A stretch of 64,000 nucleotides of DNA from the NCBI GenBank assembly GCA_902788555.1, contig CADAKQ010000010.1, positions 1 through 64,000 on the forward strand, read 5' to 3'. Below, piece by piece: positions 27,184 to 37,471 of this stretch. The stretch is from an uncultured Lachnospiraceae bacterium (GTDB taxonomy: Bacteria > Bacillota > Clostridia > Lachnospirales > Lachnospiraceae). The notes beneath the pieces are model-generated. The model did no database searches. It was not told the origin of the DNA and saw nothing but the letters and a program-made list of their open reading frames with translations. The position numbers and the translations under genes are program-made. How positions within the stretch are numbered: position 1 is the first letter of the stretch; each line of letters begins with the position of its first letter.

Positions 27184-27220
27184 ATCAGTTTGTAAATGAT
27201 ATTTATATCAGGAGATTTTT

Positions 27221-27835
27221 ATGAGTAAAAAGAAAAGAAATAAAATCAAGCAGGAGGCCGGATTGAATAATTCCGAAGCTGATTTATTCAGTAATGAGAA
27301 TTCCGAAAATACTGATATCGAAGCAGAGGATATCGAAGCAGAGGATGCTGAAGCTGAAGATATCGAAGCAGAGAATGCTGAAGCTGAAGATATCGAAGCA
27401 GAGGATATCGTGGATGATGAGGAAAAATCTGAAGCTGTCAAGGTGAATGACAGTAGTCAGATTGATGAAGAAAAGGATAATAAAGCCGGTGATTCATTTA
27501 AGAAACATATTGCGAGAGAAGCCATTCTTGATCAGATATATGAGGATAACGGGTTTAAGAAGGATGATGTAATAAGGGAGCAAAAGGAGAAAACGCCTTT
27601 TAAGGCATTGGCAGTATTTTCCCTTGTGCTTGCCGTTGCCGGACTTGCTTTAATCGGAGTTTTGGTTTATTTCATTATATTAAATCCGTACTATATAAAG
27701 TCAGGAGCTGCGGATGAACAGCTTATATATCCTATGCTGTCATCTGATACGGATGCAGAGGAATTAAGTGAACCTTTGGTTACATATGGTGCAACGGATA
27801 CTGATGCAATGCAGGATATATCTGAAGAAGAATAA
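27221..27835 (+). CDS. Unknown single-pass membrane protein with acidic tandem repeats
   Basis: 204 residues. A basic start (KKKRNKIK) is followed by a run of acidic five-residue repeats built on DIEAE and DAEAE (about 31-63), a charged segment, one membrane helix (about 129-154) and a short outer tail. The repeats are also exact or near-exact at DNA level (15-bp units in 27310-27410), so their number may vary between strains. No catalytic motif is visible. AGGAG precedes the ATG; the next unknown gene starts 15 bp after the stop. Confidence 0.7.
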   Translation: MSKKKRNKIKQEAGLNNSEADLFSNENSENTDIEAEDIEAEDAEAEDIEAENAEAEDIEAEDIVDDEEKSEAVKVNDSSQIDEEKDNKAGDSFKKHIAREAILDQIYEDNGFKKDDVIREQKEKTPFKALAVFSLVLAVAGLALIGVLVYFIILNPYYIKSGAADEQLIYPMLSSDTDAEELSEPLVTYGATDTDAMQDISEEE

Positions 27836-27850
27836 GTTAGGAGAATTGTT

Positions 27851-29272
27851 ATGAAAAACGGTTGGAGAAAGCTTCTTGTTTTTTCTTTGATATTAATATT
27901 GTTTGAAGCTATCGGTGCAGTTCTTGTTATGTTGCCGTTTTACAGCAGACAGATGGTATTTAGTAACATAGAAAAAGGCAACAGTGTAAAGTTAAGGGCT
28001 TACTATGATATGCTCGGTGATGAAGGCAGAGAAAAGGTACAGTCTTACCTCGATGATTTTGCGGCAACAATCTGTAAAAAATATATAGAAGGCGTCATAA
28101 CCTATGAAGAAGCTGTAGCCTCCTTAGATGCTATAGATGAGATAGACTCAACAAAAGTTATAGTTGATTCATATATGCCGAATGTGGCGGCAAATGAATT
28201 TAAGCTTGTTATGAATGATTTGTGCAAGGCAAATATAATATATGACACAGGTGCGATTTATAATCTGAGTGACAAAATGGATAAGATAAGCCAAAGGCTT
28301 AATAATGATGTACGTGAAAAGCTTATGATTGAGCTTGTAAATGATAAATACAGAGAATATCTGAATGAAGATATTTCCGCAGAGGAGCTTTCCGCCATGT
28401 GCAGTCTCGTAGCAGATAATTCCTTTTATCAGGCACATGATTATGCGGAAACAATACTGTCAAATGCAAACAGTGTTCTTGCATATAGAAATATTTATAT
28501 CGATTGTCAGACTATGCTTGAAGAAAATGATTATTTTGAGATACTTGATATATGTAAGCAGGTTACGGTTGATAATTGGGATGAGAAATATAAGGATTTA
28601 TTTGAGACTCTTTATATAACGGCATATGAGGGTGGAAAAGAATACTATCCCAAAGAGCTCGAAAGGTTGGTTTCTTCCAATGATAAGCCAAAGGCAGTTG
28701 AGCTTATGAATCAGATTGAGGAATATTACGGATCGGAAATTGATATAAGCAGTGTTGCCGATAATATGCTTACTGACTGGCAGAAGGAATATATTGATTA
28801 TATGGAAAGCTTTGATGCCTCTATGAATGCACATACGGTAAATACTGTTCTTTTATACGATATAAATGATGATGATATACCTGAGATGTTTTTATTTGAC
28901 ATTGCTGATATAAATAATTCATTTATTGGCTGTGAGGTGTATAATATAAAAAATAACAAGTGCAGGCATCTTGGATATTATAAGGTAATTAATTTGTGTG
29001 ATGACGGTTATCTTATCACGCTTCCGACGTCGGGAGGCTCAGATGAAGCTTATGCCCTTACCTATTATGACGGAGAAACACTTACAGAGGGTGAGGTTTG
29101 TAAGAAGTCGGGAGAAACATATTATATAAATGGCGAAGAGGTAAGTGATGCTGATTATCTATCGGTAAGAACGGGAATTCTTGCACATGCAAGTGCATAT
29201 ACGATAAATAATTCTAAAAATGCCGATATATCGGAAGCTGTAGAATATATAATGCTTTTTGAAAATAAATAA
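27851..29272 (+). CDS. Unknown membrane-anchored extracytoplasmic protein
   Basis: 473 residues: an N-terminal membrane helix (about 8-30) and a large soluble domain, helical to about residue 320, then beta-rich. Near residue 335 the motif [16 protein letters not shown] looks like a calcium-binding EF-hand-type or FG-GAP-type loop as found in many clostridial surface proteins. No enzyme family is recognisable. It probably forms an operon with the acidic-repeat protein before it, which has the opposite arrangement of helix and tail. Followed by the hydratase gene. Confidence 0.65.
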   Translation: MKNGWRKLLVFSLILILFEAIGAVLVMLPFYSRQMVFSNIEKGNSVKLRAYYDMLGDEGREKVQSYLDDFAATICKKYIEGVITYEEAVASLDAIDEIDSTKVIVDSYMPNVAANEFKLVMNDLCKANIIYDTGAIYNLSDKMDKISQRLNNDVREKLMIELVNDKYREYLNEDISAEELSAMCSLVADNSFYQAHDYAETILSNANSVLAYRNIYIDCQTMLEENDYFEILDICKQVTVDNWDEKYKDLFETLYITAYEGGKEYYPKELERLVSSNDKPKAVELMNQIEEYYGSEIDISSVADNMLTDWQKEYIDYMESFDASMNAHTVNTVLLYDINDDDIPEMFLFDIADINNSFIGCEVYNIKNNKCRHLGYYKVINLCDDGYLITLPTSGGSDEAYALTYYDGETLTEGEVCKKSGETYYINGEEVSDADYLSVRTGILAHASAYTINNSKNADISEAVEYIMLFENK

Positions 29273-29294
29273 TAATACGGAGGATGTAAGCAAG

Positions 29295-31577
29295 ATGATA
29301 AAATTATATGAAAATGGTGCATATCTTTTAAATGGAACGGAATTAATCGAGGATAAAGGAAACTCCGATGAAGTGTTAAAAAACAAAGGTATAAATGTAT
29401 CTAAAGAGGATGCTGCCAAAAATACCATGGCTTATGGAATCCTTAAAGCACATAATACCTCAGAGGATATGGAACAGCTTAAGATTAAGTTTGATAAGAT
29501 GACATCACATGATATTACATTTGTCGGAATCATTCAGACTGCAAGAGCTTCGGGACTTACTGAATTTCCGATACCGTATGTGCTTACTAACTGCCATAAT
29601 TCACTTTGTGCGGTTGGCGGAACCATAAATGAGGATGACCATGTATTCGGTCTTTCCTGTGCTAAAAAATACGGTGGAGTTTATGTCCCGCCTCATCAGG
29701 CCGTTATACATCAGTTTGCAAGGGAGATGCTTGCAGAGTGCGGAGCCATGATACTTGGTTCTGACAGCCATACAAGATACGGCGCTTTAGGTACTATGGC
29801 AATAGGTGAAGGCGGTGGCGAGCTTGCAAAGCAGCTTCTTAAGAGAACCTATGATGTAGCAAAACCGGGTGTGGTTGCTATATATCTTGATGGGGAGCTT
29901 GCAAAGGGCGTCGGTCCTCAGGACGTTGCACTTGCAATTATCGGAGCTACATTCAACTGCGGCTATGTTAAAAATAAGGTTATGGAATTTGTCGGTCCGG
30001 GAGTTGATAAGCTTTCGGCAGACGAAAGAATCGGCATTGATGTAATGACAACAGAAACTACCTGTCTTTCTTCAATCTGGAAGACGGATGATGAGATAAA
30101 GAAGTGGTACGAAACTCATTACAGACCGGAGGCCTATAAAGAACTTAATCCGGGTGAAATTGCGTATTATGATGGAGTTGTATATGTTGATCTGTCGAAG
30201 ATAAAGCCTATGATAGCAATGCCTTTCCATCCGAGCAATGTTTATACAATTGAAGAATTAAAGGCGAACCTTATGGATATACTTGATGATGTGGAGAAAA
30301 AGGCTCTTGTATCACTTGACGGAAAGGTTGAATTTTCACTTAAGGATAAGGTTAGGGATGGTAAGCTTTATGTTGAACAGGGAATCATCGCAGGCTGCGC
30401 CGGAGGTGGTTTTGAGAATATCTGTCAGGCGGCGGATATTATAAGAGGTAAGTACATAGGTGCGGATGAATTTACGTTATCTGTATATCCGGCCTCGACT
30501 CCGATTTATATGGAGCTTGCTAAAAATGGTGTTCTTGCTGACCTTATAAAAACAGGTGCTATTGTTAAGACAGCGTTTTGCGGACCTTGCTTCGGCGCCG
30601 GAGATACGCCTGCCAATAATGCGTTCAGTATCAGACATTCAACAAGAAACTTCCCTAACAGAGAGGGCTCCAAGATACAGAACGGACAGATATCCTCGGT
30701 TGCACTTATGGATGCACGTTCGATAGCTGCTACAGCTGCTAATAAGGGTTATCTCACGGCAGCTACTGAAATGGATGTAGAATATAAGGGACAGACATAT
30801 TTCTTTGATAAAACCATATATGATAACAGAGTCTACAATGGTGTGGGAAAGGCTGATTCATCGGTAGAGATAAAGTTTGGTCCAAATATAAAGGACTGGC
30901 CGGAAATGATTGCCTTAACGGATAATCTTATGCTTAAGGTGTGTTCGGTTATAAACGATCCTGTTACTACAACAGACGAGCTTATTCCTTCGGGTGAAAC
31001 CTCTTCGTACAGATCGAATCCTCTCGGACTTGCAGAGTTCACACTCTCAAGAAAGGATCCTGAGTATGTAGGAAGGGCAAAAGCAGTTCAAAGAGTTGAA
31101 AAGATTCGTGAGAAAGGTGAGTGCATGGGTGCGGCAGATCCGTCTCTTAAGGAGGCTATGCATAAGGTTAAAGAAACCTTCCCTGATGCATGTCATGATA
31201 ATACGGGAGTAGGAAGTACTATATTTGCGGTAAAGCCGGGAGACGGTTCGGCGAGAGAACAGGCTGCTTCCTGCCAAAAGGTTCTCGGCGGATGGGCGAA
31301 TATCGCAAAGGAATATGCCACAAAGAGATATCGTTCGAATCTTATTAACTGGGGTATGCTGCCTTTTGTAATGGAAGAGGATTATAAGTTTGATATAGAT
31401 GACTACATTTTCATACCTGATATAGTAAAGGCAATAAAGGATAAGTCGGATATTATCAAGGCATATGTGGTTAATAAGGATATGCATGAGCTTAAGTTTA
31501 CGCTGGGGACACTTACGGATGATGAAAGAGATATAATCCTTTCAGGCTGCCTGATTAATTATTATAAAGAAAACTAA
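29295..31577 (+). CDS. Aconitase-family hydratase (YbhJ-like)
   Basis: 760 residues, close to the 753 of E. coli YbhJ, and read as a divergent aconitase-family hydratase. The [4Fe-4S] ligands are seen as Cys in CAGGG and the pair in FCGPCFGAG. The substrate loops GSDSHTRYG and the swivel-domain [12 protein letters not shown] are typical. The start was moved to ATG 29295, which has GGAGG at 10 nt; the longer frame starts inside the preceding gene. YbhJ is of unknown substrate, so this need not be true citrate aconitase, and no citrate synthase or isocitrate dehydrogenase is in the window. Confidence 0.85.
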   Translation: MIKLYENGAYLLNGTELIEDKGNSDEVLKNKGINVSKEDAAKNTMAYGILKAHNTSEDMEQLKIKFDKMTSHDITFVGIIQTARASGLTEFPIPYVLTNCHNSLCAVGGTINEDDHVFGLSCAKKYGGVYVPPHQAVIHQFAREMLAECGAMILGSDSHTRYGALGTMAIGEGGGELAKQLLKRTYDVAKPGVVAIYLDGELAKGVGPQDVALAIIGATFNCGYVKNKVMEFVGPGVDKLSADERIGIDVMTTETTCLSSIWKTDDEIKKWYETHYRPEAYKELNPGEIAYYDGVVYVDLSKIKPMIAMPFHPSNVYTIEELKANLMDILDDVEKKALVSLDGKVEFSLKDKVRDGKLYVEQGIIAGCAGGGFENICQAADIIRGKYIGADEFTLSVYPASTPIYMELAKNGVLADLIKTGAIVKTAFCGPCFGAGDTPANNAFSIRHSTRNFPNREGSKIQNGQISSVALMDARSIAATAANKGYLTAATEMDVEYKGQTYFFDKTIYDNRVYNGVGKADSSVEIKFGPNIKDWPEMIALTDNLMLKVCSVINDPVTTTDELIPSGETSSYRSNPLGLAEFTLSRKDPEYVGRAKAVQRVEKIREKGECMGAADPSLKEAMHKVKETFPDACHDNTGVGSTIFAVKPGDGSAREQAASCQKVLGGWANIAKEYATKRYRSNLINWGMLPFVMEEDYKFDIDDYIFIPDIVKAIKDKSDIIKAYVVNKDMHELKFTLGTLTDDERDIILSGCLINYYKEN

Positions 31578-31641
31578 AAGTAACAATTCAGAATAATAAA
31601 AAAGGTTTTGAAACGTATCAGGATAAGAAGGAGGTAAGATT

Positions 31642-32070
31642 ATGATGTGGATGGTAATATGGCTTATCGCTACAGCTGTTTTGGTTGTTATGGAGATGAT
31701 TTCTCTCGGACTTACCACAATCTGGTTTGCGGGCGGAGCACTTGTGGCAGCACTTACAGCCTATCTTGGCTTGCATTGGCTTGCTCAGATATTTGTATTT
31801 GCGATAGTATCGCTTTTGCTTTTATTTTTCACCAGACCGATAGCGGTAAAGCATCTTATGAAGGAACCTGAGAAGACCAATGTTGAGGGCTTGATCGGAC
31901 AGGTTGGATATGTAACAAAAACCATAAATAATCTCAAATCCGAGGGTGAGGTTAAGCTTAACGGTATGGAGTGGACTGCACGCTCTAAGGATGATGAGAT
32001 AATTGAAAAGGATGAAGAGGTTGTCGTTGATTCAATAAGCGGTGTAAAGCTGATTGTCTTAAAAAAGTAG
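31642..32070 (+). CDS. nfeD: NfeD-like membrane protein
   Basis: 142 residues: two or three N-terminal membrane helices (to about residue 65) and a C-terminal OB-fold domain (LIGQVGYVTKTI ... GVKLIVLKK). NfeD proteins are regularly encoded beside SPFH proteins, as here (77-bp gap), and are thought to work with them in the membrane. AAGGAGG precedes the ATG; a second ATG follows at once and could be used. The hydrophobic part lacks the ClpP-class protease domain of long NfeD. Confidence 0.88.
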   Translation: MMWMVIWLIATAVLVVMEMISLGLTTIWFAGGALVAALTAYLGLHWLAQIFVFAIVSLLLLFFTRPIAVKHLMKEPEKTNVEGLIGQVGYVTKTINNLKSEGEVKLNGMEWTARSKDDEIIEKDEEVVVDSISGVKLIVLKK

Positions 32071-32146
32071 AGCTTATAAGCGTTGAAGCTAATGTTTAAA
32101 TATAATTTATACAATTATAATAAAATATTTTAAGGAGGATTTTACT

Positions 32147-33106
32147 ATGGATGTTAGTTTATTGTCAGGACTTTCGGGAGGACAGTGGTTTGGGCTGTTT
32201 CTTGTATTTATCGTGGTTGTGATTGTGGCAAGCTCGATAAGAATTGTTCCGCAGGCATATGCGTATGTAATGGAGAGACTGGGTACCTATCAGTCCACAT
32301 GGGGGGTTGGTTTCCATATGAAGATGCCTATCTTTGATAAAGTGGCACACAAGGTATCTCTAAAGGAACAGGTGGTGGATTTTGCACCTCAGCCGGTTAT
32401 CACTAAGGATAATGTAACCATGAGAATTGATACGGTTGTGTTCTTTCAGATAACTGATCCTAAGCTTTTTGCTTATGGTGTTGAAAATCCGATAATGGCA
32501 ATCGAAAATCTTACAGCAACAACCTTAAGAAATATAATCGGTGATCTTGAGCTTGACCAGACACTTACTTCAAGAGAGACCATTAACACGAAGATGAGAG
32601 CTACACTTGACGAAGCCACAGACCCTTGGGGTATAAAGGTAAACAGAGTTGAACTTAAGAATATTATTCCACCGGCTGCCATTCAGGATGCGATGGAAAA
32701 GCAGATGAAGGCAGAAAGAGAACGTCGTGAACAGATTCTTATCGCAGAAGGTGAAAAGAAGTCTGCAATTCTTCGTGCTGAAGGTCAGAAGGAATCTCTT
32801 ATTTTGGCGGCTGAGGCTGAAAAGCAGTCGGCAATCCTTCGTGCTGAGGCTACCAAGGAAGCTACCATAAAGAGAGCAGAAGGTGAGGCACAGGCAATAC
32901 TTGCCGTTCAAAAGGCAAATGCCGATGGTATAAGATATCTCAATGAAGCTGCGCCTGAGAAGGCTGTACTTACATTAAAGAGTCTGGAAGCGTTTGAAAA
33001 GGCTGCAGACGGCAAGTCAAACAAGCTTATTATACCTTCGGAGATAGCAAGTATAGCAGGCCTTGCATCCTCTATAACCGAGATAGTAAAGGATACTAAA
33101 GAATAG
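32147..33106 (+). CDS. SPFH/stomatin-like membrane protein (QmcA/YbbK type)
   Basis: 319 residues. One N-terminal membrane helix (about 12-33), the SPFH domain (IVPQAYAYVMERLGTYQS through the KEQVVDF region) and a long C-terminal coiled coil with repeating AEGEKKSAILRAEGQ blocks. Such proteins assemble into membrane rings that organise microdomains and interact with proteases such as FtsH. AGGAGG lies before the ATG. Partner NfeD is directly upstream. Confidence 0.9.
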   Translation: MDVSLLSGLSGGQWFGLFLVFIVVVIVASSIRIVPQAYAYVMERLGTYQSTWGVGFHMKMPIFDKVAHKVSLKEQVVDFAPQPVITKDNVTMRIDTVVFFQITDPKLFAYGVENPIMAIENLTATTLRNIIGDLELDQTLTSRETINTKMRATLDEATDPWGIKVNRVELKNIIPPAAIQDAMEKQMKAERERREQILIAEGEKKSAILRAEGQKESLILAAEAEKQSAILRAEATKEATIKRAEGEAQAILAVQKANADGIRYLNEAAPEKAVLTLKSLEAFEKAADGKSNKLIIPSEIASIAGLASSITEIVKDTKE

Positions 33107-33120
33107 AAAGGTGGATAAGT

Positions 33121-33471
33121 ATGGGACTTCCTGAACTGCAAAATGAAGCCATAAAACAGTTGGCTGAATATAGTGAAAAAATAATTCCTGCAACCGAAAC
33201 GGTTATTAAGGAGTTAAGGGGAGACAAGAAGGAAGATACGGATGAACTTTTCGGACTGGTAATTCAGGGGATTAACTGGGAAATAGAAATATTTAATAAT
33301 TGTGAATCGGTTATAAATAAAAACGAAGCACTGGTAGATAAGTCAAAGATGGCGCAGGCCGTAACCAGACTGGGAAAGGTACTTCAGGAAAAGGATGATA
33401 TTAAAATAGCAGCCTGTCTTGAGGTTGATTTCCTTCCGTTTCTGAAAAATATGAAAAAAGCTTCCGAATAA
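33121..33471 (+). CDS. Hypothetical small acidic helical protein
   Basis: 116 residues, soluble, helical, without cysteine-based or catalytic motifs except a single Cys pair at NCESV and AACLE. It starts 14 bp after the SPFH gene with AAAGGTGG before the ATG, so it is probably the last gene of that operon. I do not recognise the family. A palindromic element starts 17 bp downstream. Confidence 0.7.
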   Translation: MGLPELQNEAIKQLAEYSEKIIPATETVIKELRGDKKEDTDELFGLVIQGINWEIEIFNNCESVINKNEALVDKSKMAQAVTRLGKVLQEKDDIKIAACLEVDFLPFLKNMKKASE

Positions 33472-33487
33472 CAACATTTGCGATGCT

Positions 33488-33579
33488 TTTTCTCTGACAA
33501 ATCAAGGGAGAGGTACTCACATAGCACTTTGCAATATAATGCTATGCTAAGCGCCTCTCCCTTGATTTGTCAGAGAAAA
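33488..33579. repeat. Palindromic element P1 (26-bp perfect arms)
   Basis: The left arm 33488-33513 and right arm 33554-33579 are perfect reverse complements. The 40-bp centre contains a second hairpin, CATAGCA/TGCTATG. At the arm/core borders the motif AGGTACT on the left and GCG-CCT on the right are shared with the elements at 44525 and 46498, so this looks like a short member of the same family. The adjacent T-run (CTTTTTTT after the right arm) would also let it terminate the upstream operon. Confidence 0.8.
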
Positions 33580-33681
33580 TCTTTTTTTAGCGATTTTTAT
33601 GAAAATTTACCATTGATTATAAATTTTATGAAGATTTCTTATAAAATTTACACAAAAAGTATTTCACTTTTTGGATATTAA

Positions 33682-33690
33682 TGGTATAAT
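33682..33690 (+). promoter_or_regulatory. Extended -10 promoter of glgCD
   Basis: TGGTATAAT at 33682-33690: a perfect -10 with an upstream TG, 32 bp before the glgC ATG. The region 17 bp further up (TTTCAC) is a poor -35, as often with extended -10 promoters. Confidence 0.6.
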
Positions 33691-33721
33691 ACATCTATAT
33701 TATGCTAAAAGGGGTGACATT

Positions 33722-34990
33722 ATGATTAAGAAAGAAATGATAGCGATGCTTTTAGCCGGTGGACAAGGAAGCCGTCTTGGTGTTTTAACCTCGAAGCTAG
33801 CTAAACCTGCGGTTGCATTTGGAGGGAAATATAAAATTATAGACTTTCCGTTAAGTAACTGTATTAACTCAGGTATTGATACTGTAGGTGTATTAACACA
33901 GTACAGACCGCTTAGACTTAATCAACACATAGGTATTGGTATGCCATGGGATTTGGATAGAAATATTGGTGGTGTTACAGTTCTTCCGCCCTATGAAAAA
34001 AGTACAAACAGTCAGTGGTATACAGGAACGGCTAATGCTATATATCAGAACATTGAGTATATAGATTATTACAATCCGGATTATGTATTGATTCTTTCGG
34101 GTGATCACATCTATAAGATGGATTACGAAGTAATGCTTGACTTTCATAAGACAAGCAAGGCTGATATTACTCTTGCTACATATCAGGTTCCGATGGAGGA
34201 GGCAAGTCGATTTGGCGTTGTAATAACAGATGAATCGGGCTGCATACAGGAATTTGAAGAAAAGCCTGAGCATCCGAGAAGTAATAAAGCTTCTATGGGT
34301 ATATACATTTTTAACTGGAAGCTTCTTAAGGAAGCACTTACGGTTATGAAGGATCAGCCTGAATGTGATTTTGGTAAGCATATTATTCCGTATTGTCATG
34401 AAAAGGGCAGCAAGATATGTGCTTACGAATACAAGGGATATTGGAAGGATGTCGGAACTCTCGGTTCATATTGGGAGGCCAATATGGAGCTGGTTGATAT
34501 TATTCCGGAGTTTAATCTTTATGAGGAATTCTGGAGAATTTATACTAAGAGTGATATACTTCCGCCACAGTATATTGCACCGGAAAGCTCGATTACAAAG
34601 AGTATAGTCGGCGAGGGAACAGAGGTTTACGGAACTATAGACAGTTCAGTTATCGGTTCCGGTGTTTCCATAGGAAAAGGTGCAGTAGTCAGAAATTCCA
34701 TTATAATGAATGGAGCAGTAATAGGGGACGGAGCAGTTATAGATAAGGCTATAATTGCAGAAGGTGTAGAAATCGGTGCCAATTCTGAGCTTGGTGTGGG
34801 TGAAGAAGTACCTAACGAGTTTGCACCTCATATCTATTCATTCGGACTCGTAACGATAGGCGAAAATTCAGTTATTCCTGCCAACGTAAAGATTGGTAAG
34901 AATGTTGCTATTTTCGGAGAGACAACAATTGATGAGTATCCGGACGGCTTGCTTAAGAGCGGTTCAAGCATAATAAAGGTAGGTGAATAG
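33722..34990 (+). CDS. glgC: Glucose-1-phosphate adenylyltransferase
   Basis: Makes ADP-glucose, the committed step of glycogen synthesis. 422 residues with the nucleotidyl loop [32 protein letters not shown] (catalytic Asp), EEKPEHPRS (glucose-1-phosphate loop) and a C-terminal left-handed beta-helix of hexapeptides. AAAGGGG lies before ATG 33722; the longer frame would start upstream of the promoter. It is followed after 1 bp by glgD. In Firmicutes the two form a hetero-oligomer. Confidence 0.95.
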   Translation: MIKKEMIAMLLAGGQGSRLGVLTSKLAKPAVAFGGKYKIIDFPLSNCINSGIDTVGVLTQYRPLRLNQHIGIGMPWDLDRNIGGVTVLPPYEKSTNSQWYTGTANAIYQNIEYIDYYNPDYVLILSGDHIYKMDYEVMLDFHKTSKADITLATYQVPMEEASRFGVVITDESGCIQEFEEKPEHPRSNKASMGIYIFNWKLLKEALTVMKDQPECDFGKHIIPYCHEKGSKICAYEYKGYWKDVGTLGSYWEANMELVDIIPEFNLYEEFWRIYTKSDILPPQYIAPESSITKSIVGEGTEVYGTIDSSVIGSGVSIGKGAVVRNSIIMNGAVIGDGAVIDKAIIAEGVEIGANSELGVGEEVPNEFAPHIYSFGLVTIGENSVIPANVKIGKNVAIFGETTIDEYPDGLLKSGSSIIKVGE

Positions 34991-34991
34991 A

Positions 34992-36116
34992 ATGAGAGCA
35001 ATAGGTATTATTTTAGCCGGTGGCGGCAGCAGCAGAATGGGAGATATGTCATCAAAGAGAGCTGTAGCGGCTATGCCGATTGTAGGAAGCTACAGAGCCA
35101 TAGATTTTACACTTTCAAACATGACTAATTCACACATACAGAAGGTTGCAGTATTTACACAGTATAATTCACGTTCATTAAATGAACACCTTAACTCATC
35201 AAAGTGGTGGGATTTTGGTAGAAAACAGGGTGGCTTATATCTGTTTACTCCGACTATCACGGCAACAAACAGTTATTGGTACAGAGGAACGGCAGATGCA
35301 CTGTATCAAAATATTAATTTCCTTAAATCAGCTCATGAGCCTTATGTTGTTATAGCATCAGGTGATGGTATCTATAAGCTTGATTACAATAAGGTTCTTG
35401 AAGATCACATTGCAACAGGTGCCGATATAACTATAGTTTGTAAGGATATTCCGGCAGGTGAAGATGATATCAACAGATTTGGTGTTGTTAAGCTTGCAGA
35501 GGATAACAGAGTTATAGATTTTGAAGAAAAGCCTTTGGTAGCTGAGACAAACACAGCATCTATCGGTGTATATGTTGTAAGAAGAAGACAGCTTATAGAG
35601 CTTCTTGAAGCTTGTGCTGCAGAAGGAAGAAGTGATTTTGTAAACGATATTCTTATAAGATATAAAAATGTTAAGAAGATATATGGTTATAAACTTGAAT
35701 CCTATTGGAGAAATATCGGAACAGTTGATTCATACTTCAAGACCAATATGGATTTCCTTAATAAGGATATCAGAGATTATTTCTTCAGACAGCATCCGGA
35801 TGTTTACTCTAAGGTAGAGGATCTTCCGCCGGCTAAGTACAATGGCGAGGCTGTTGTAAATAACAGTCTTGTAGCAAGTGGATGTATTATAAATGGTACG
35901 GTTGAGGATTCAGTATTGTTTAAAAAGGTTTACATTGGCAATAATTGTGTTATTAAGAATTCTATAATTCTTAATGATGTTCATATAGGAGACAACTGTT
36001 ATATAGAGAATTGTATTGTTGAGAGTAGAGATACTTTAAGAGCCAATACGGTTCATACAGGAGATCCTGATGAAATCAAAGTAATTATTGAGAAAAATTT
36101 CAGATACGCTCTATAA
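34992..36116 (+). CDS. glgD: Glycogen biosynthesis protein GlgD
   Basis: 374-residue paralogue of GlgC that lifts the activity of the GlgC partner rather than working alone. It keeps the fold (ILAGGGSSRMG, RGTADALYQN, EEKPLVAET, C-terminal beta-helix). The catalytic block differs, reading ASGDGIYKLDY, as expected of the GlgD group. I chose the ATG at 34992 (AGGTGA before it); a GTG three codons earlier would overlap glgC. Confidence 0.93.
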   Translation: MRAIGIILAGGGSSRMGDMSSKRAVAAMPIVGSYRAIDFTLSNMTNSHIQKVAVFTQYNSRSLNEHLNSSKWWDFGRKQGGLYLFTPTITATNSYWYRGTADALYQNINFLKSAHEPYVVIASGDGIYKLDYNKVLEDHIATGADITIVCKDIPAGEDDINRFGVVKLAEDNRVIDFEEKPLVAETNTASIGVYVVRRRQLIELLEACAAEGRSDFVNDILIRYKNVKKIYGYKLESYWRNIGTVDSYFKTNMDFLNKDIRDYFFRQHPDVYSKVEDLPPAKYNGEAVVNNSLVASGCIINGTVEDSVLFKKVYIGNNCVIKNSIILNDVHIGDNCYIENCIVESRDTLRANTVHTGDPDEIKVIIEKNFRYAL

Positions 36117-36145
36117 TGTAAGGCGGTATAAAAAGGGGGATTAAT

Positions 36146-36415
36146 ATGCAGATTACAGATGTGAGAGTAAGAAAGGTCACAAAAGAAGGTAAGATGAGGG
36201 CAGTAGTATCGATAACGATTGATAATGAATTTGTTGTTCATGATATCAAGGTTATTGAAGGAGAAAAGGGTCTGTTTATAGCGATGCCAAGCCGCAAAGC
36301 TTCAGATGGAGAGTATAGAGATATAGCACATCCGATTAATTCAGACACGAGAGATAAGATACAGAGTATCATACTTGAAAAGTATCAGGAAACTGCATCT
36401 GAGACCGAAGAATAG
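36146..36415 (+). CDS. spoVG: Septation/sporulation regulator SpoVG
   Basis: 89 residues, small RNA/DNA-binding protein conserved in Firmicutes. The sequence [21 protein letters not shown] and DIAHPIN are diagnostic. AAAAGGGGG precedes the ATG. It lies 29 bp after glgD and may be cotranscribed, though spoVG is more often next to purR or gcaD. Its presence does not prove that the organism sporulates. Confidence 0.95.
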   Translation: MQITDVRVRKVTKEGKMRAVVSITIDNEFVVHDIKVIEGEKGLFIAMPSRKASDGEYRDIAHPINSDTRDKIQSIILEKYQETASETEE

Positions 36416-36427
36416 GAAGTACATTTT

Positions 36428-36455
36428 AAGGGACTGTCAGTTGGCAGCCCCTTTT
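36428..36455 (+). terminator. Rho-independent terminator after spoVG
   Basis: AGGGACTG pairs with CAGCCCCT (one bulged A) followed by TTTTCACTTT, within 36428-36455. Confidence 0.65.
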
Positions 36456-36508
36456 CACTTTATGGAAATTTCATAGAGTAAAAAGACGGATTTTTAAAGG
36501 AGGACAGG

Positions 36509-37459
36509 ATGGAAGAGGAATACAGTGTAACAGTCACGGATCTTATCAATAAAATGAATTTGGAAAATCATACACCGGAGATAGATACCGATAAGATACT
36601 GATAAAGGATCCCAATATGAACAGACCGGCAGTACAGTTGGCGGGATTTTTTGAGCATTTTGATGCGGCAAGAATACAGATTTGCGGTAATGTAGAATAT
36701 GCTTATATAGCAAATATGCATTCAAGAGAAGAAAATATTGAAATCTTTGAAAAGCTTTTTGCGTATAAAATACCGTGTCTTATATTTTGCAGAAATCTTC
36801 AGCCGTATGATTTTATAATTGAGGCCGGAAAAAAACATGGAATACCGATACTTACCGATAAGTCAGAAACCACATCCGAATTTGTTCATGAGGTTGTAAG
36901 GTGGTTACATGTTGAGCTGGCACCGCGTATATCCATTCATGCTGTTTTGGTTGATGTATATGGCGAAGGTGTTCTTATTATGGGAGACAGCGGTATAGGT
37001 AAGAGTGAGGCCGCTTTGGAGCTTATAAGGAGAGGACACAGACTTGTATCTGATGATGTTGTGGAAATTAAAAAGGTAAGCGATGAAACCTTAGTTGGAA
37101 CGGCACCGGATACAACAAGACATTTTATAGAGCTTAGGGGTATAGGAATCATAAATGTTAAGACAATGTTTGGTGTAGAATGTGTTAAGCAGACTCAGAC
37201 CATTGACCTTGTAATAAATCTTGAGGAATGGGATAAGGAAGCTAATTATGACAGGCTTGGACTTGAAGACCAATATACAGAATTTTTGGGTAATAAGGTT
37301 GTAAGTCATTCGATACCTATAAGACCGGGACGTAATATAGCAATTATAGTTGAGTCGGCAGCCGTAAACCACAGACAAAAGAAGATGGGTTATAATGCGG
37401 CACAGGAGCTTTATGACAGGGTAACTCAAAACATAGCAAATAATTCGCAGAACGCATAG
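36509..37459 (+). CDS. hprK: HPr kinase/phosphorylase
   Basis: Senses glycolytic intermediates and phosphorylates Ser46 of HPr and Crh. 316 residues: an N-terminal domain, the P-loop GDSGIGKS (159-166), the HxD-type segment HRLVSDDVVEI and the HprK signature LRGIGIINVKTMFG. AGGAGG is before the ATG. Gene order hprK then ROK kinase is common in Clostridia, and a Crh-type substrate lies 3.7 kb downstream. Confidence 0.95.
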   Translation: MEEEYSVTVTDLINKMNLENHTPEIDTDKILIKDPNMNRPAVQLAGFFEHFDAARIQICGNVEYAYIANMHSREENIEIFEKLFAYKIPCLIFCRNLQPYDFIIEAGKKHGIPILTDKSETTSEFVHEVVRWLHVELAPRISIHAVLVDVYGEGVLIMGDSGIGKSEAALELIRRGHRLVSDDVVEIKKVSDETLVGTAPDTTRHFIELRGIGIINVKTMFGVECVKQTQTIDLVINLEEWDKEANYDRLGLEDQYTEFLGNKVVSHSIPIRPGRNIAIIVESAAVNHRQKKMGYNAAQELYDRVTQNIANNSQNA

Positions 37460-37471
37460 GGAGGAAATGAA

